From the NCBI GenBank assembly GCA_963924555.1, contig OZ004583.1:9430485-9494484 (forward strand): a stretch of 64,000 nucleotides of DNA. Direction: 5' to 3'. The notes under the pieces are model-generated. The model made no database searches. It had not been told where the DNA came from and worked only from the letters and a program-made list of their open reading frames with translations. The translations under genes were made by a program, and so were the position numbers. The DNA comes from Crambe crambe (Eukaryota; Porifera; Demospongiae; Poecilosclerida; Crambeidae). Shown here piece after piece: positions 41,701-51,469 of this stretch; position 1 is the stretch's first letter; every line of letters starts with the position of its first letter.

Positions 41701-43642
41701 ACGACAAAAACCAGCCTGTCTGAGAATCCCTCACCTCACACCAGCAAGTGGCGATGAATATTACTACAGCTTACTACTATTCAAACCATTCCGCAATGAG
41801 TCTACAGACATAGTCAGAGAGGGTGAGTCAGCAAGGGATGCTTTCATAAGGCAAACTAATGAACTAGACATGAACTCATCAACATTCCTGAACATGGCCC
41901 AGCAAATTCAAGATGCTATAGTCAGAATCAGACTGCAGGACTCCTCCACTCCACTTGATATTGCCGCACAAGTAGCACCAAACCTCAGCTCACTGGAAGG
42001 TACTGCATCTGACCTCCATGACCCCAATGAACAAGATGATGAATACCTGCAATTGAATGCATCCATGCTAGCTAACAGCTATTCTCATAGTAATGTTCCA
42101 TCCCATGACCCAGATGAACAGCAAAACTTAGTAGACGAGAGCCTCTCATGGCAGCAGGTATCACTAACAGCCATGACAGATGCAGAGTATCAAAGTACAT
42201 TAAATAATGCCAGTACAGACCAGAAGGTAGTGATTGATAAAGTATTTAGCCACAATAGAAGCCGTATATTGAACAGCAATTCAGATCAATTGTTAATGTT
42301 TGTAACTGGTGGAGCTGGTGTGGGCAAAAGCTTCCTCATTCGAACCATCAAAGAAATGCTCATTAGAACCCAACAACACCATCATAACCCAGTGTTGCTA
42401 ACTGCTCCAACTGGAATAGCAGCCTACAACATTGGAGGCATTACAGTACACTCAGCCTTCTGTTTGCCAGTTGAACACCATAGATCAGCCAGCTATGTCC
42501 CACTCAAAGCAGAAAAACTAAAACAATTGAGAATGAAATTCAAAGACATTGCCTATGTAATCATTGATGAAATATCAATGCTATCATGTCACAACTTTGA
42601 CTTTGTAAATAAGAGGCTTTGTGATATCAAGGACACCACCAGTGACCCAACAGTACTCTTTGGAGGCCTATCCTTGATAGTATTCGGTGACTTATTCCAA
42701 TTAAAACCAGTTCATGGTTGCTACATATTCGACACTAGAAAACCTGAAAGCTATCTATGGCAGAAATTTGATGTAAGCCTACTCACCACTAACCATCGGC
42801 AAGCTGATGATAAAACATGGGCTGAAATCCTCAATAGAATACGGATTGGTCAACCCACAGATGCTGATATTGATGCACTAAAACAGAGAACCACAGTAGA
42901 CACCTCAATACCACCCTTTGACACTGCATTAAGAATCTTCCCTACCAGAAAACAGGTAAAAGAGTACAATGATGAACGTCTAAATGTGCTCACATCCTCC
43001 CAGACCACATCACCAGCTGTCTATAGCATTGCAGCCATCGACACACGAACCTCAACCCCAGCATACTTGTCTGATGAACAGATACTGGAGTCTAAGCCTG
43101 ACAATGAATCAGAAACTGCCGGACTAGCAGAAACCCTCAACCTTGCCCAGGGCAGTCGTGTCATGCTAATACGCAATGTTTACACCGATGAAGGCCTAGT
43201 AAATGGAGCACAAGGAAGTGTGGAAGGAATCGAATGGGGTGATGATAATGACACTATGCCAAGAGGTATCTATGTTAAGTTTGACAATCCATCTATTGGC
43301 AGGTCACTTAGAAATCCCACAGACCACCAGTATAGGGAAGCCATTCTAATTAGACCTATCACTGCCAGTTTCTATGGTAAATTTAATGTCCACTGGTCCC
43401 GTACTCAACTCCCTCTGACACCATGTTGGGCCACAACAGTCCACAAAGTACAAGGAATAACCTTATCACAAGCAGTCATTGACATAGGTCCTAAGGTCTT
43501 CACCAGTGGTATGTCTTATGTAGCCCTAAGTAGAGTCACAAATATTCAAGGGTTAGCCATAATCTCATTTGACCACACTAAGCTGAGAGCCAGTGATGCA
43601 GCATTATCTGAAATGTCCAGATTAAGCCCAGATCACACATAA
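38792..43642 (+). CDS. Helitron Rep-helicase (RepHel) protein
   Basis: A single uninterrupted 1,616-aa ORF. Residues ~70-190 hold about five copies of a 19-residue Arg/Glu-rich repeat (ESVEQRESRLQAMRERRR). A zinc-binding-like pair follows (CHVCHSLIY, CSKCNTQI). The Helitron-like N region includes FFVTLTANDLHWPELF; the HUH metal site is HVH in GSPHVHSFWWIEG (~683-686); the tyrosine motif is YVCMYVSK (~818-825). The C-terminal third is a PIF1-like helicase: Walker A GGAGVGKS (~1173), Walker B IIDEISML (~1257), FGDLFQLKP, and a late TVHKVQGITLS plus YVALSRV. This is the rolling-circle replicase; all key motifs look intact. No endonuclease domain is seen. Confidence 0.95.
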   Translation: MESEHDTASGPSLPETATIVVSQTRRNLRDRTKRQENHEEKQQRLQSRRTSDRLKRQRESHDERELRLQRRRLARQGESQEQREYRLQARRERRQSESVDQRESRLQAMRERRRSESVEQRESRLQASRERSRRQPESVEQRESRLQAMRERRRSESVEQRESRLQAMRESDRLRRQSETDEQRMHRLETRRNRDKTVKKFLEDLKVTLDYCHVCHSLIYSDKAKTIGNDILREVCPVVFSEFNVDTIICSKCNTQIAKHYWPSWASSNDLSPDDIPVELAILTPDEVRTVSLICPFLKVIILPGGQFGEEGSVIHFPFPVQHVMSQLPRPLIESELILSAVGVNQRETFQILLQHIDHQKIYQALLWFRSNNPLYANIPISNQPQTIQSQSLASSTVAAGTSISNNNINDLESDHNMEITLTESCVIPQNYVDPNIPIEQLLQQQNTAPQIPFPHIASSPVNMFQQEQLEEHAFPVLYPKGRFGLGHERTKHITDLKYFQSRLFNKDSRWRDNVVWMFWALNTFEMRKLQNEISILSRIKKQNHQPLTAGDLTNPSSESLSKSYMFMRNIRGTAAYWKDQLLDLLARINTLGPPTFFVTLTANDLHWPELFMLIKPTLTSDAVAQMSPGEKLELLRRHPLEAVMFFERRLDSFQKNVIMGKDKPLGTVKDYWMRIEFQMRGSPHVHSFWWIEGAPKVDTVEGRQQAPQFVDKHISTTLPDSAEDPELHRLVSTLQIHRHSLTCYKHNRVTCRFNYPRSPNAATRLRTNTDPGSAAQFYVTKRNECDQWVNAYNPTLLKAWQANMDIQMVGSEYGAAMYVCMYVSKSEPERLKYALHDTLQNIPPNASQRKRLSMIGATVLTHRQVSLQEAVYRLGGFPLVRSTRTTISVNSRYPQNRSKILKPRNEVSQLPDTSTQIFQPGTIEYYQDRPDGQQWDNMTLATFATNYNVTGKESFNNPKLKTFERWIKKRQKPACLRIPHLTPASGDEYYYSLLLFKPFRNESTDIVREGESARDAFIRQTNELDMNSSTFLNMAQQIQDAIVRIRLQDSSTPLDIAAQVAPNLSSLEGTASDLHDPNEQDDEYLQLNASMLANSYSHSNVPSHDPDEQQNLVDESLSWQQVSLTAMTDAEYQSTLNNASTDQKVVIDKVFSHNRSRILNSNSDQLLMFVTGGAGVGKSFLIRTIKEMLIRTQQHHHNPVLLTAPTGIAAYNIGGITVHSAFCLPVEHHRSASYVPLKAEKLKQLRMKFKDIAYVIIDEISMLSCHNFDFVNKRLCDIKDTTSDPTVLFGGLSLIVFGDLFQLKPVHGCYIFDTRKPESYLWQKFDVSLLTTNHRQADDKTWAEILNRIRIGQPTDADIDALKQRTTVDTSIPPFDTALRIFPTRKQVKEYNDERLNVLTSSQTTSPAVYSIAAIDTRTSTPAYLSDEQILESKPDNESETAGLAETLNLAQGSRVMLIRNVYTDEGLVNGAQGSVEGIEWGDDNDTMPRGIYVKFDNPSIGRSLRNPTDHQYREAILIRPITASFYGKFNVHWSRTQLPLTPCWATTVHKVQGITLSQAVIDIGPKVFTSGMSYVALSRVTNIQGLAIISFDHTKLRASDAALSEMSRLSPDHT

Positions 43643-43860
43643 AGGTTACTACTTTACACAATCAGAAATGTCCTACAAAAGGTTAATATAATGCAGATTC
43701 TATTTTCTCTAAACATTCCATCAAAAGTAAATCCCACAAACAGGTTAAAATCAACATCACTACCAAACATGAATGCTAATTGAAACCAAAACCTATCCCT
43801 TTCCACACAACCAGCTGAGCAAAAACAAAACAAAAAACCTTCACGGCAGAAGACAGTAGT

Positions 43861-44055
43861 AACCAATACAATACCCACTCAATGCTAATTTTCAGCAAGG
43901 ACTACCCATTTACATGTACTTATAAAAATATACTCCCCCTGAGGAAATATGCCGTCACATATCTGCCGCTAGCAAAGATTGGTAACCAATGACACTCCCA
44001 ACTCAAAGCTAATTGTCATCTAGGACTACCCATTCACATGTACTTGTAAAAATAT
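43861..44055. repeat. Direct repeat of ~72 bp, spacing ~121 bp, inside the Helitron
   Basis: The segment ending ggactacccatttacatgtacttataaaaatata (43861-43932, described by its end) recurs at 43982-44055 with a few changes. It lies between the two Helitron genes, just upstream of the promoter for the RPA-like gene, and each copy ends in a TATAAAAATATA-like stretch. Confidence 0.7.
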
Positions 44056-44208
44056 ATTGCTCCCTTGAAGTCGGCAAAGTTTAACATAAATTATAAACCA
44101 GTTTGACATAAATAACTAACCAGTTTGAAGGCCACCCTTGTCACAATCTATAATATAACCTGGTTAGAAAAAACAGGTTTTTATCTACCTTCCCTATCAG
44201 TAGACTGG

Positions 44209-44216
44209 TATAAAAG
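44209..44216 (+). promoter_or_regulatory. TATA box for the Helitron RPA-like gene
   Basis: TATAAAAG lies 94 bp before the ATG at 44303, in ctggtataaaaggagg, followed by a likely start region near 44240. It suggests the second Helitron gene is transcribed on its own. Confidence 0.5.
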
Positions 44217-44302
44217 GAGGTGTTGCAGCTTCTTCAGCATTTCTGCAGTGTGTTGTCTACTGTAACCAGTCTTCAAAAACTTCACAATCTAGCAATTTCC
44301 TT

Positions 44303-45367
44303 ATGGCTCGCAAGCGTCTTCTCTATGAGGTCGACACATTTGAAAAGGTCCAGGAACCAGTGTCCAATGCAAGCCTGCATGCAACACTGACTTCTCTTTC
44401 TCCACTCAAAAAGGGGAAACACTCTGTGTACTTTGATGGTACACTAACGGATGGTACAACAGAGCGGCGTTTTGTGGGGTTCAGTTCTGAGCAGCAGAAG
44501 AAACTGGCATCATTTCACTCATCCCACACACCTGCTCACTTGAGCAACTGTGAACTGAAAAAGGCCAGGCAAGGTGATGAAATGGAAGTGCTGCTGAAAA
44601 AATTTACGAAGATCTCGGAGTCCCCCAAGAAAATCAATATCCCAGACTCAACAGTTGACACTGCACCACCAGTCATCCAGTTGCGGCAATTGTCAACTTT
44701 GCAAGCTTTTCAAAAGGTCAATGTTGATGTACGAGTGGTTCACATCCATGAACCCAAAATAGTGACTGGTGGAAAGAAGAAACAAGAAGTAGTAGTATCA
44801 GACTCCACAGCAACAGCTCACTTGACTCTATGGGAAGACAACGTTGACACCATGGAGGAAGAAAGCTGCTACTCACTCAAAGCTGTTGTTGTACGTCAGT
44901 ATAAAGATTTTCCAAAATATCTATCAATGGCCAGAAACGGATCCACCATAGATCCTATCAGTGATATCGGAACATTTGTGCCATATGACTCTGACAACGA
45001 AGACGATCAACGACGTGAACTTGATTGTGCCACCATCATTGCAGTCATCCACTTTGGAACATATAAAGGATGCCTTGTGTGCAAGGCACGAGTAGAATCC
45101 ACCAATCCACCATTGGGACGATGTACCAAGTGCTCTATTCTTCAATGTATGGAGAAGTGTCCAGATCAACTATCTGCCAAACTCGTCTTTGAATCTGGTG
45201 GATCCACAATGACACTGCATGCATTTGGAGCTATCCTTCACCGAATGGCAAGAGTTGATACTGCAGCTGAAGTCACTGAGGAAACTTTGCTCAATTCTGG
45301 AATGATCAACACTATCTTCTACAATGAGAAGAACATCATTACTGCTATTGACAACTTGTGGAACTAA
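44303..45367 (+). CDS. Helitron-encoded RPA70-like single-strand DNA-binding protein
   Basis: A single-exon ORF of 354 aa. The middle (about residues 130-220) has the OB-fold pattern of replication protein A large subunit DNA-binding domains: VNVDVRVVHIHEPKIV, VVVSDSTATAHLTLWED, YSLKAVVVRQYKDFPKYLSM. A cysteine set follows (CLVCKARVES, GRCTKCSILQC), like the zinc ribbon of the RPA70 C-terminal domain. RPA genes are carried by many Helitrons and are thought to protect single-stranded DNA during rolling-circle transposition. It follows the RepHel gene by 660 bp on the same strand with its own TATA box. Confidence 0.85.
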   Translation: MARKRLLYEVDTFEKVQEPVSNASLHATLTSLSPLKKGKHSVYFDGTLTDGTTERRFVGFSSEQQKKLASFHSSHTPAHLSNCELKKARQGDEMEVLLKKFTKISESPKKINIPDSTVDTAPPVIQLRQLSTLQAFQKVNVDVRVVHIHEPKIVTGGKKKQEVVVSDSTATAHLTLWEDNVDTMEEESCYSLKAVVVRQYKDFPKYLSMARNGSTIDPISDIGTFVPYDSDNEDDQRRELDCATIIAVIHFGTYKGCLVCKARVESTNPPLGRCTKCSILQCMEKCPDQLSAKLVFESGGSTMTLHAFGAILHRMARVDTAAEVTEETLLNSGMINTIFYNEKNIITAIDNLWN

Positions 45368-45615
45368 CATTGTACTGATTTCCTGATTTCATTTGATTTC
45401 ATATTTTGACTTGAATTTGATTAGCTGCTTGAACTTCATATTGACAGATTAAATTTCATAATGGTGCACACCAAGCTAATTCATATAGTGCACACCATGC
45501 ACTATTATACTGATGACCACTTACCTAATGATAGTCAAAAGTTATTGGTATCACTTAATAATTATAGCTAATCATCATAGCTTTTTAATGACAAGACCTA
45601 TACTGTGCCGAGGCA

Positions 45616-45901
45616 CAAGTCTTTTTCAAAACTAACTTGTTAGTAGAGCAATGACATAGGACTTTGGATGGATGTGACTCCCATCCCCATGGTATTTTTA
45701 AAAATTCCTGTTTCCCGAGAAGCAATTTTTTAAGCATCGCACAGAACACTTACCAAAAACAAAACCTAATGGAGGAAGGCTGTGTGCCTTGCTTGTGGGC
45801 AAGCTAGAGCATTCTGTGAGTGCACAGATGAAAGTGGCAAATTTTAAAGTTCTATGAAGGGAGTACTTGGAGTCCATGTTCACATGTATTCTTACTTACA
45901 G
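45616..45901. other. Spacer between the Helitron and the next gene
   Basis: No supported exon. The stretch ends with a strong polypyrimidine tract and acceptor (ttcttacttacag, 45889-45901) directly before an ATG. This fits the end of an intron that could begin at the 38516 donor on the far side of the Helitron. Confidence 0.4.
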
Positions 45902-48116
45902 ATGTCGTTTGCTCTGACCCTTGCTGACTACTGCAAAAGGTATAAAAAAAAACAAGAAGGATATCGATAAGACCCCTTGTGCCAGTGACCTGGAGATGGA
46001 GTTGCTGAGCACATTGACAGAACAGCTGTTGTGCTCAGTGAATGACCATCCCATTGTGTTCAAGAGAGCCAGCCATACCCCATCAAAATCCTGGAAGGCC
46101 CCTGGCTCAAAAAGTTTATATGAAAATGTTCTAAACTCGGGGTGCCTGTTTGAAGAGTTCAGGCTTTCAGATATTGAAATTCAGAAACTAAAATTTTTAT
46201 TATTGTGTATTGAGAGGTGGCTACCAAAAGACGAGAACTGTTTTGGAGAACTGGAATTCTACATGAAAACATCTAGTGAATAGGCCAATAAACGGAAAAA
46301 TGCTAGTTTAGGTGGTACAACTTCCTGCACGACATTCATTTTTCATCATTCTAATCGTCTTTATACAGCTATCTCTGTGCAGTAATTTAGATATAAGGCT
46401 GACAATTGTTACGTGCATAGAGGAGTAGTAAAAGGAATAGTAACTGGCCTGGCCTATAGGTTATAGCACGAGGTGGAGGTCTCTATACAGGATTTACACT
46501 ACCGAGGGCTGCAGGCCCGAAGCAGTGTTGTAGATCACTGAAACCGAGTGCTATAACCTATCCTGCCAAATTACAGCTAATTACAGCATTTATCACTTTC
46601 ATAATAGGAAGGAATCGTAGACAAAGTCACTGCGTCCTTGTTTGGGAATCCAGAGGATGGTGACCAGAGTGATGATGATGTAATAACAATACTACCACTT
46701 TGATGTAACAATTGAGTAAATACTATAAGGTTCCGATTAAGGTGGCCTGCTACCCTAATTCTATTGATTCAATAACACCCTCCTGCTAGTTAACCCATGA
46801 GCCTCAAAACCACCCACTGTGGGCATAGAATAACCATAAGCCCCAGGAACTTTCTACATTCTGAGCCATTGCTTCATGTCTCATTGACCTGATTCTGAGC
46901 AATCTGGTCCACAGTCGTGAAGAAATATTACCTATTTGTGGGTCTACTTAACCTCAATAGGTAACGTAACCTTGATGGACCCTCACTGATCATAATAGCT
47001 TGGACCTGGAGTAGTGAAATTTTTGGATCAGTGAAAGCTACTTGCACGATGGTTAACTGCACCTTACTTTTACCTGGTTCCTTTGGCTGGCTGCCTTCCT
47101 GATTAGTGAGGGTCTACTGTACTTGTAATATTTCCAGGATACTGGACCACCAACAAAGAGAAAATGCCTTTTTGGACCCCTCTTCCCTGGTGATGTCAAT
47201 GGGAGATTAATGATCCTAAAATTGAAAATGGAGGCTCCAGACACTTGGGCAAATGGGCAAGGAAAAGAACTTGCAGTGGCATTGGCAAATTTTGCCAATG
47301 CTGGAAATATGGATTCTGAGAGGTTTAATAGACTTGGATAACTCGTGTGACTATTGCTACTAATATTATTATGTGTCTCGTAGTTGTTTGTCTACTACCA
47401 AAGGGAGGACCTGCATAACGGCTAAAGTCACCTTTGATGATGGGATGGAAACCGAATTTGTGGTAAGAACAAATTTACCTGCATGTGCTGTAATTGATGG
47501 TCCTACTACTACTACCACCTAGGATTACAAGGTGATTTCAATGTCATAAGCAACAAATCATCTATCTCAGCTGAAGTAGTAGTAGTAGTTCATAGTACAT
47601 GAGCCCTTGGCTAGTGTAATCATGTACTTTGAAATCAGGCACATTGTTTTAAAAATAGAGTATTGGTGATGTTGAAATCTTCATTAGAGGAAATACTGTA
47701 TTTGACTTTGAGGTACAGAAGGGTATTCATGCTTTGTGTAGAATGAGATGACAATTTCCTTCCCATCAGATCAAAAAGTCTCCCACTGCCTTGGGCGAAT
47801 CCCAGTTGGGCATGCACATGCTCCTGAGGTCTGCTGCTCAACATTCCTCAATTCTCGGGTTGGTATTGTCAGGGCAGAAGGTAAATAATTTTCTCGTAGA
47901 TTGTATAATTGCAATTGCACACACCTTTGCACACATGTATTACAGAATAGAGTACTGATGGTCACGTGCAGAGATGGCATCCTGTGTGTGAAGGAATTGT
48001 CGAGCATAGAGCTGGGCACTAGGGCAAGTGTGATGGACCTGATAACATTGTTGTTTGCCGCTTCAAGGCCAGGCCTGGACTGTGCCAGTGCTGGCACACC
48101 CTCTAGTACATCATAA
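45902..48116 (+). CDS. Multi-exon gene of unknown function, possible frameshift in exon 1
   Basis: Exons 45902-46275, 46612-46679, 47138-47322, 47384-47462, 47770-47862 and 47946-48116 are phase-consistent from ~45950 onward and end at TAA 48114-48116. Exon 1 begins MSFALTLADYCKRYKK, but a run of nine A (45944-45952) puts this out of frame with the long downstream frame (DIDKTPCASDLEMELLSTL). One A fewer would join them. The later exons read SLFGNPEDGDQSDDD, TKRKCLFGPLFPGDVNGRL, GKELAVALANFANAGN, GRTCITAKVTFDDGMETEF and LMVTCRDGILCVKELSS. I do not recognise the family. It could be a recent pseudogene, an error in the homopolymer, or start at the leader exon 38476. Confidence 0.5.
46456..46561. 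mobile_element. Short foldback element in an intron
   Basis: Perfect 14-bp inverted ends, ATAGGTTATAGCAC (46456-46469) and GTGCTATAACCTAT (46548-46561), enclose about 80 bp with internal partial symmetry (gggctgcaggcccg). It is in the first intron of the unknown gene. No convincing target duplication. Confidence 0.55.
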
Positions 48117-48740
48117 GCAACTGGAAGTGTCCTCTGTGACCACACACTTGGCACCACACGAACATACCCCTCACAGTACTGTGGCTATATATTGACACAT
48201 TTGTGTGTATTTTGTATGTTTCATTTTTGGACTGGTGAAATCAACCTATAGTTGGAGGGAAATTGAGGGCTGTTATGTAAGTCCACACTACCCAGGGACA
48301 AGGATCCTAGCTAGGTGTAGATAGCAAGATATGGATGGAATTGATTGTGATGTTACCTGAATACTCGGTAACTGAACTCACAGACTGACAAGTGCACACT
48401 GTTAATATACTAGTGGCTGGAATGTATATTTTATTCATTGCATCTCTGAAGTGAGGGTTGTGCAACTACTAGTGAGGGCCTGGGTGGTTACACAGGAAAT
48501 CCTCTTCCCTTTTTTTCAACCATGGCTACTTTGTTGCAAGAAGACTTCTACTATCCAGAAGAGTAGCTATCTCCATCACTTCAAAGAGAAATTGATCTTA
48601 CCATGCTAGAAAATCTTGCAACTTACTCCTCGCTCCTCAAAGAAGACTCGGGATGTCGTAGACACTAAGACTTAGATACCATAGCATCATAGCATATTAA
48701 ATCTATATTAATTAGCCCTAGCCCATAGCATATTAAATCC
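48117..48740. other. Intergenic; nothing firmly supported
   Basis: A short ORF at 48522 reads MATLLQEDFYYPEE before a gtagct donor-like site and could be a first exon of a gene that continues into the 30-bp repeat, but no join can be shown. agcatattaaatc is duplicated at 48688-48738. Confidence 0.3.
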
Positions 48741-49085
48741 ACATCAGCCTACTGGTGGATCCACATTAGCTACAGCAACCGATGGGTCCATATTAACTAC
48801 AGCAACCGGTGGATCCACATCAGCTATAGCAACTGGTGGATCCACAAGAGCTACAGCAACCGGTGGATCCACATTAACTACAGCAACCTGTGTATCCACA
48901 TCAGCTATAGCAACTGGTGGGTCCACGTTAGCTACAGCAACTGGTGGATCCACGACAGCCACAGCAACTAGTAGACCCACGTCTGCTACGGCTGTCGGTG
49001 AACCTACTTCGACCGGTGGATCCACAATAGCTGCAGTAACTGGAAAACCCACGTCTGCTACAGCTGTTGGCGAACCTAGCTACAT
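48741..49085. repeat. 30-bp minisatellite, open in frame on both strands
   Basis: About eleven copies of a 30-bp unit like ggtggatccacattagctac plus agcaaccggt. On the + strand each codes about ten residues (TGGSTSAIA), Ser/Thr/Gly/Ala-rich and mucin-like; the minus strand gives Pro/Val/Asp (VDPPVAVAN). Units keep frame, so either strand might be coding. Just after it the + strand reads KEVCIACGFGKKDEE and DTWVEASS, zinc-finger-like, in a different frame. Confidence 0.65.
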
Positions 49086-49789
49086 CAACCGATAAAGAAG
49101 TGTGCATTGCTTGTGGTTTTGGAAAGAAAGACGAAGAAGGAGACACGTGGGTGGAAGCTTCATCGACTGGACACACATTAGGTGTCTCCCAGAAAAATAT
49201 CCCTTTCGGTATACCGATCCAGATTCGTTTGCCCCGTTTGTTTGAAAAGCTAATAGCACAAATCAGTTTTTCTCATACACGTCATACTATAATGATTTTA
49301 GTCTATGCCAATAGCCTAACGACTATGGGACATTACAAGGTGGGGGAGGGAGGGGTCAGAATATAATGTCAATGACGTTACATTTTCCAAAAATAGTTTG
49401 GAGACACCACCTAAATGGGTGTGGCTACATTGGAAACTTGTGATTAGAAACTTGTCTCACGATTGGACGGTTAATAGACACTTGCCTCGAGATTCAACAT
49501 TTCTATACAAGGGCTGTATCATTGCTACATCATAAAATACAAAAACATTGGAAACTTGCCTCCAGATTGGATGGTCACAAGGGTGGAAAAAGACACTTCA
49601 CTGCATTATCAGAGTTCATGATAGCAAGTACTCTGCCCCAGTCTGCATCGGTCGTAACCCCAGAAGCCCACATAACCGGTTACAAGTGATTAATTTCATA
49701 CCTCAAACCGAGCCAGTTGTGCCATTTCAGCTAACTTTAAAATACACATAGACGGTACCTCTATAATATAGAATCTTCTTTTCGCTCTC
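49086..49789. other. Transition zone, no clear gene
   Basis: Contains the short zinc-finger-like stretch noted above (to about 49190) and an isolated ORF 49548-49751 with no recognisable motif. Phrases such as acttgcctcgagattcaacattt and acttgcctccagattggatgg repeat loosely at 49440-49570. Confidence 0.35.
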
Positions 49790-50510
49790 ATAATGTTTTT
49801 GTTAAGTCTATACAGATAATTTTAATATCAGTACATTGCTCTCTGTGTACTTTCTGATCACATGTTTAATTTGTAGATATCAGTAAAATATGATACCCAC
49901 AATACTTTCATTCCATCAAAATTTTTGAAATATAAAGAAATATAATAGCATTGCCCTCTGTTTAAGCTTTCTATCTATATGCTTAGTTTAGCCATACTGA
50001 TAATTTCTAAAATATATATTGTAAAAGGTCTTCAAAATAACTGACGATTAACAACTTTTGAAATATCAAGTGTATACAGATAATTTCGATATCATAGCAT
50101 TGCTCTTTAAGTAAGCTTTCTGTTCATATGCTTACTTTCTCCATTCCGACGATTTTCAAAATAATGGTAAAGAGTCGTCAAAATTCCAACCTACTCATAA
50201 CTTATGGTGACTTCTGGCTATCATAACTTTTGAAATATCATGTATATACATATAATTTTAATACCATAGCATTACTCTTTATGTATGCTTTCTGTTCATA
50301 TGCTTACTTTCTCCATTTCGATAATTAAAAAATATGGTAATGTTTCTTCAAAGTTCATAACTGATGGTGACTTCTGGCTATCATAACTTTTGAAATATCA
50401 GGTATATACATATAATTTTGATATCATAACATTGCTCTCTGTGTAAGCTTTCTGCTAATATGCATATTTTGTCCATATCGACAAAGTTCAACTATCCTGA
50501 ACAGTCTCCT
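49790..50510. repeat. AT-rich degenerate tandem repeat, period about 165 bp
   Basis: Roughly five diverged copies share cattgctctttaagtaagctttctgttcatatgctta-type text (near 49836, 49950, 50098, 50267 and 50432) and aacttttgaaatatca. Marks the start of the subtelomeric repeat domain. Confidence 0.65.
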
Positions 50511-50613
50511 CACTATTAATTTTCGAAATATTCACCCACATTTTGTTCAACTTTTCTTAACACACATATTTAAGACAATTGTGCATATCAATTACCAACT
50601 ACGCATACTTCTC

Positions 50614-51245
50614 CAATTGATGCCACCACCATATCTAATTGATGCCCACCATATCTAATTGATGCCCACCATATCTAATTGATGCCCACCATATCTAATT
50701 GATGCCCACCATATCTAATTGATGCCCACCATATCTAATTGATGCCCACCATATCTAATTGATGCCCACCATATCTAATTGATGCCCACCATATCTAATT
50801 GATGCCCACCATATCTAATTGATGCCCACCATATCTAATTGATGCCCACCATATCTAATTGATGCCCACCATATCTAATTGATGCCCACCATATCTAATT
50901 GATGCCCACCATATCTAATTGATGCCCACCATATCTAATTGATGCCCACCATATCTAATTGATGCCCACCATATCTAATTGATGCCCACCATATCTAATT
51001 GATGCCCACCATATCTAATTGATGCCCACCATATCTAATTGATGCCCACCATATCTAATTGATGCCCACCATATCTAATTGATGCCCACCATATCTAATT
51101 GATGCCCACCATATCTAATTGATGCCCACCATATCTAATTGATGCCCACCATATCTAATTGATGCCCACCATATCTAATTGATGCCCACCATATCTAATT
51201 GATGCCCACCATATCTAATTGATGCCCACCATATCTAATTGATGC
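50614..51245. repeat. 20-bp satellite array
   Basis: About 30 near-perfect copies of gatgcccaccatatctaatt run head to tail; only the first unit (tgccaccacc) is variant. Homogeneity suggests recent expansion or gene conversion. The array ends directly at CTAGGG repeats. Confidence 0.95.
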
Positions 51246-51269
51246 CTAGGGCTAGGGCTAGGGCTAGGG
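51246..51269. repeat. Interstitial (CTAGGG)4 tract
   Basis: Four copies of the same hexamer as the terminal array, in the same orientation, joined to the 20-bp satellite at gatgc/ctaggg. Confidence 0.9.
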
Positions 51270-51469
51270 GCATGGAGAAGGATCCCTCACCATCCCTCAT
51301 ATATATAATATGATCCCTTATATTCATATACTTGAGTGTTTTATCCCTCAAATTCGCAAATTTGAGTCTTTTTTCCCCTTATGGTCATATACTTGGAGGA
51401 TTTTACCCTTAAGTCAACCTCAACTTCATGGATAAATCTTATCTCGATTTAGGGGTAAAATATCCATGA

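Larger units (their letters stand above)
38624..45615 (+). mobile_element. Helitron, apparently intact autonomous copy
   Basis: A ~7-kb element with an intact Rep-helicase ORF (38792-43642) and an intact RPA-like ORF (44303-45367). The proposed ends are TGCCTCGGCAC at 38624-38634 and its exact complement GTGCCGAGGCA at 45605-45615. The left end folds as CCTCGGCAC/GTGCCGAGG around a CGAA loop (38627-38648), and the right end as GTGCC/GGCAC. T-rich runs flank both ends (ttttttgcc, agtcttttt). Terminal palindromes and RPA genes are known from Helitron and Helitron2/Helentron groups. The exact boundaries are inferred. Confidence 0.75.

Noticed and set aside
50614-51245. CRISPR-like regular repeats
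   Set aside because: The 20-bp units are head to tail with no spacers and the host is a eukaryote; it is a satellite.
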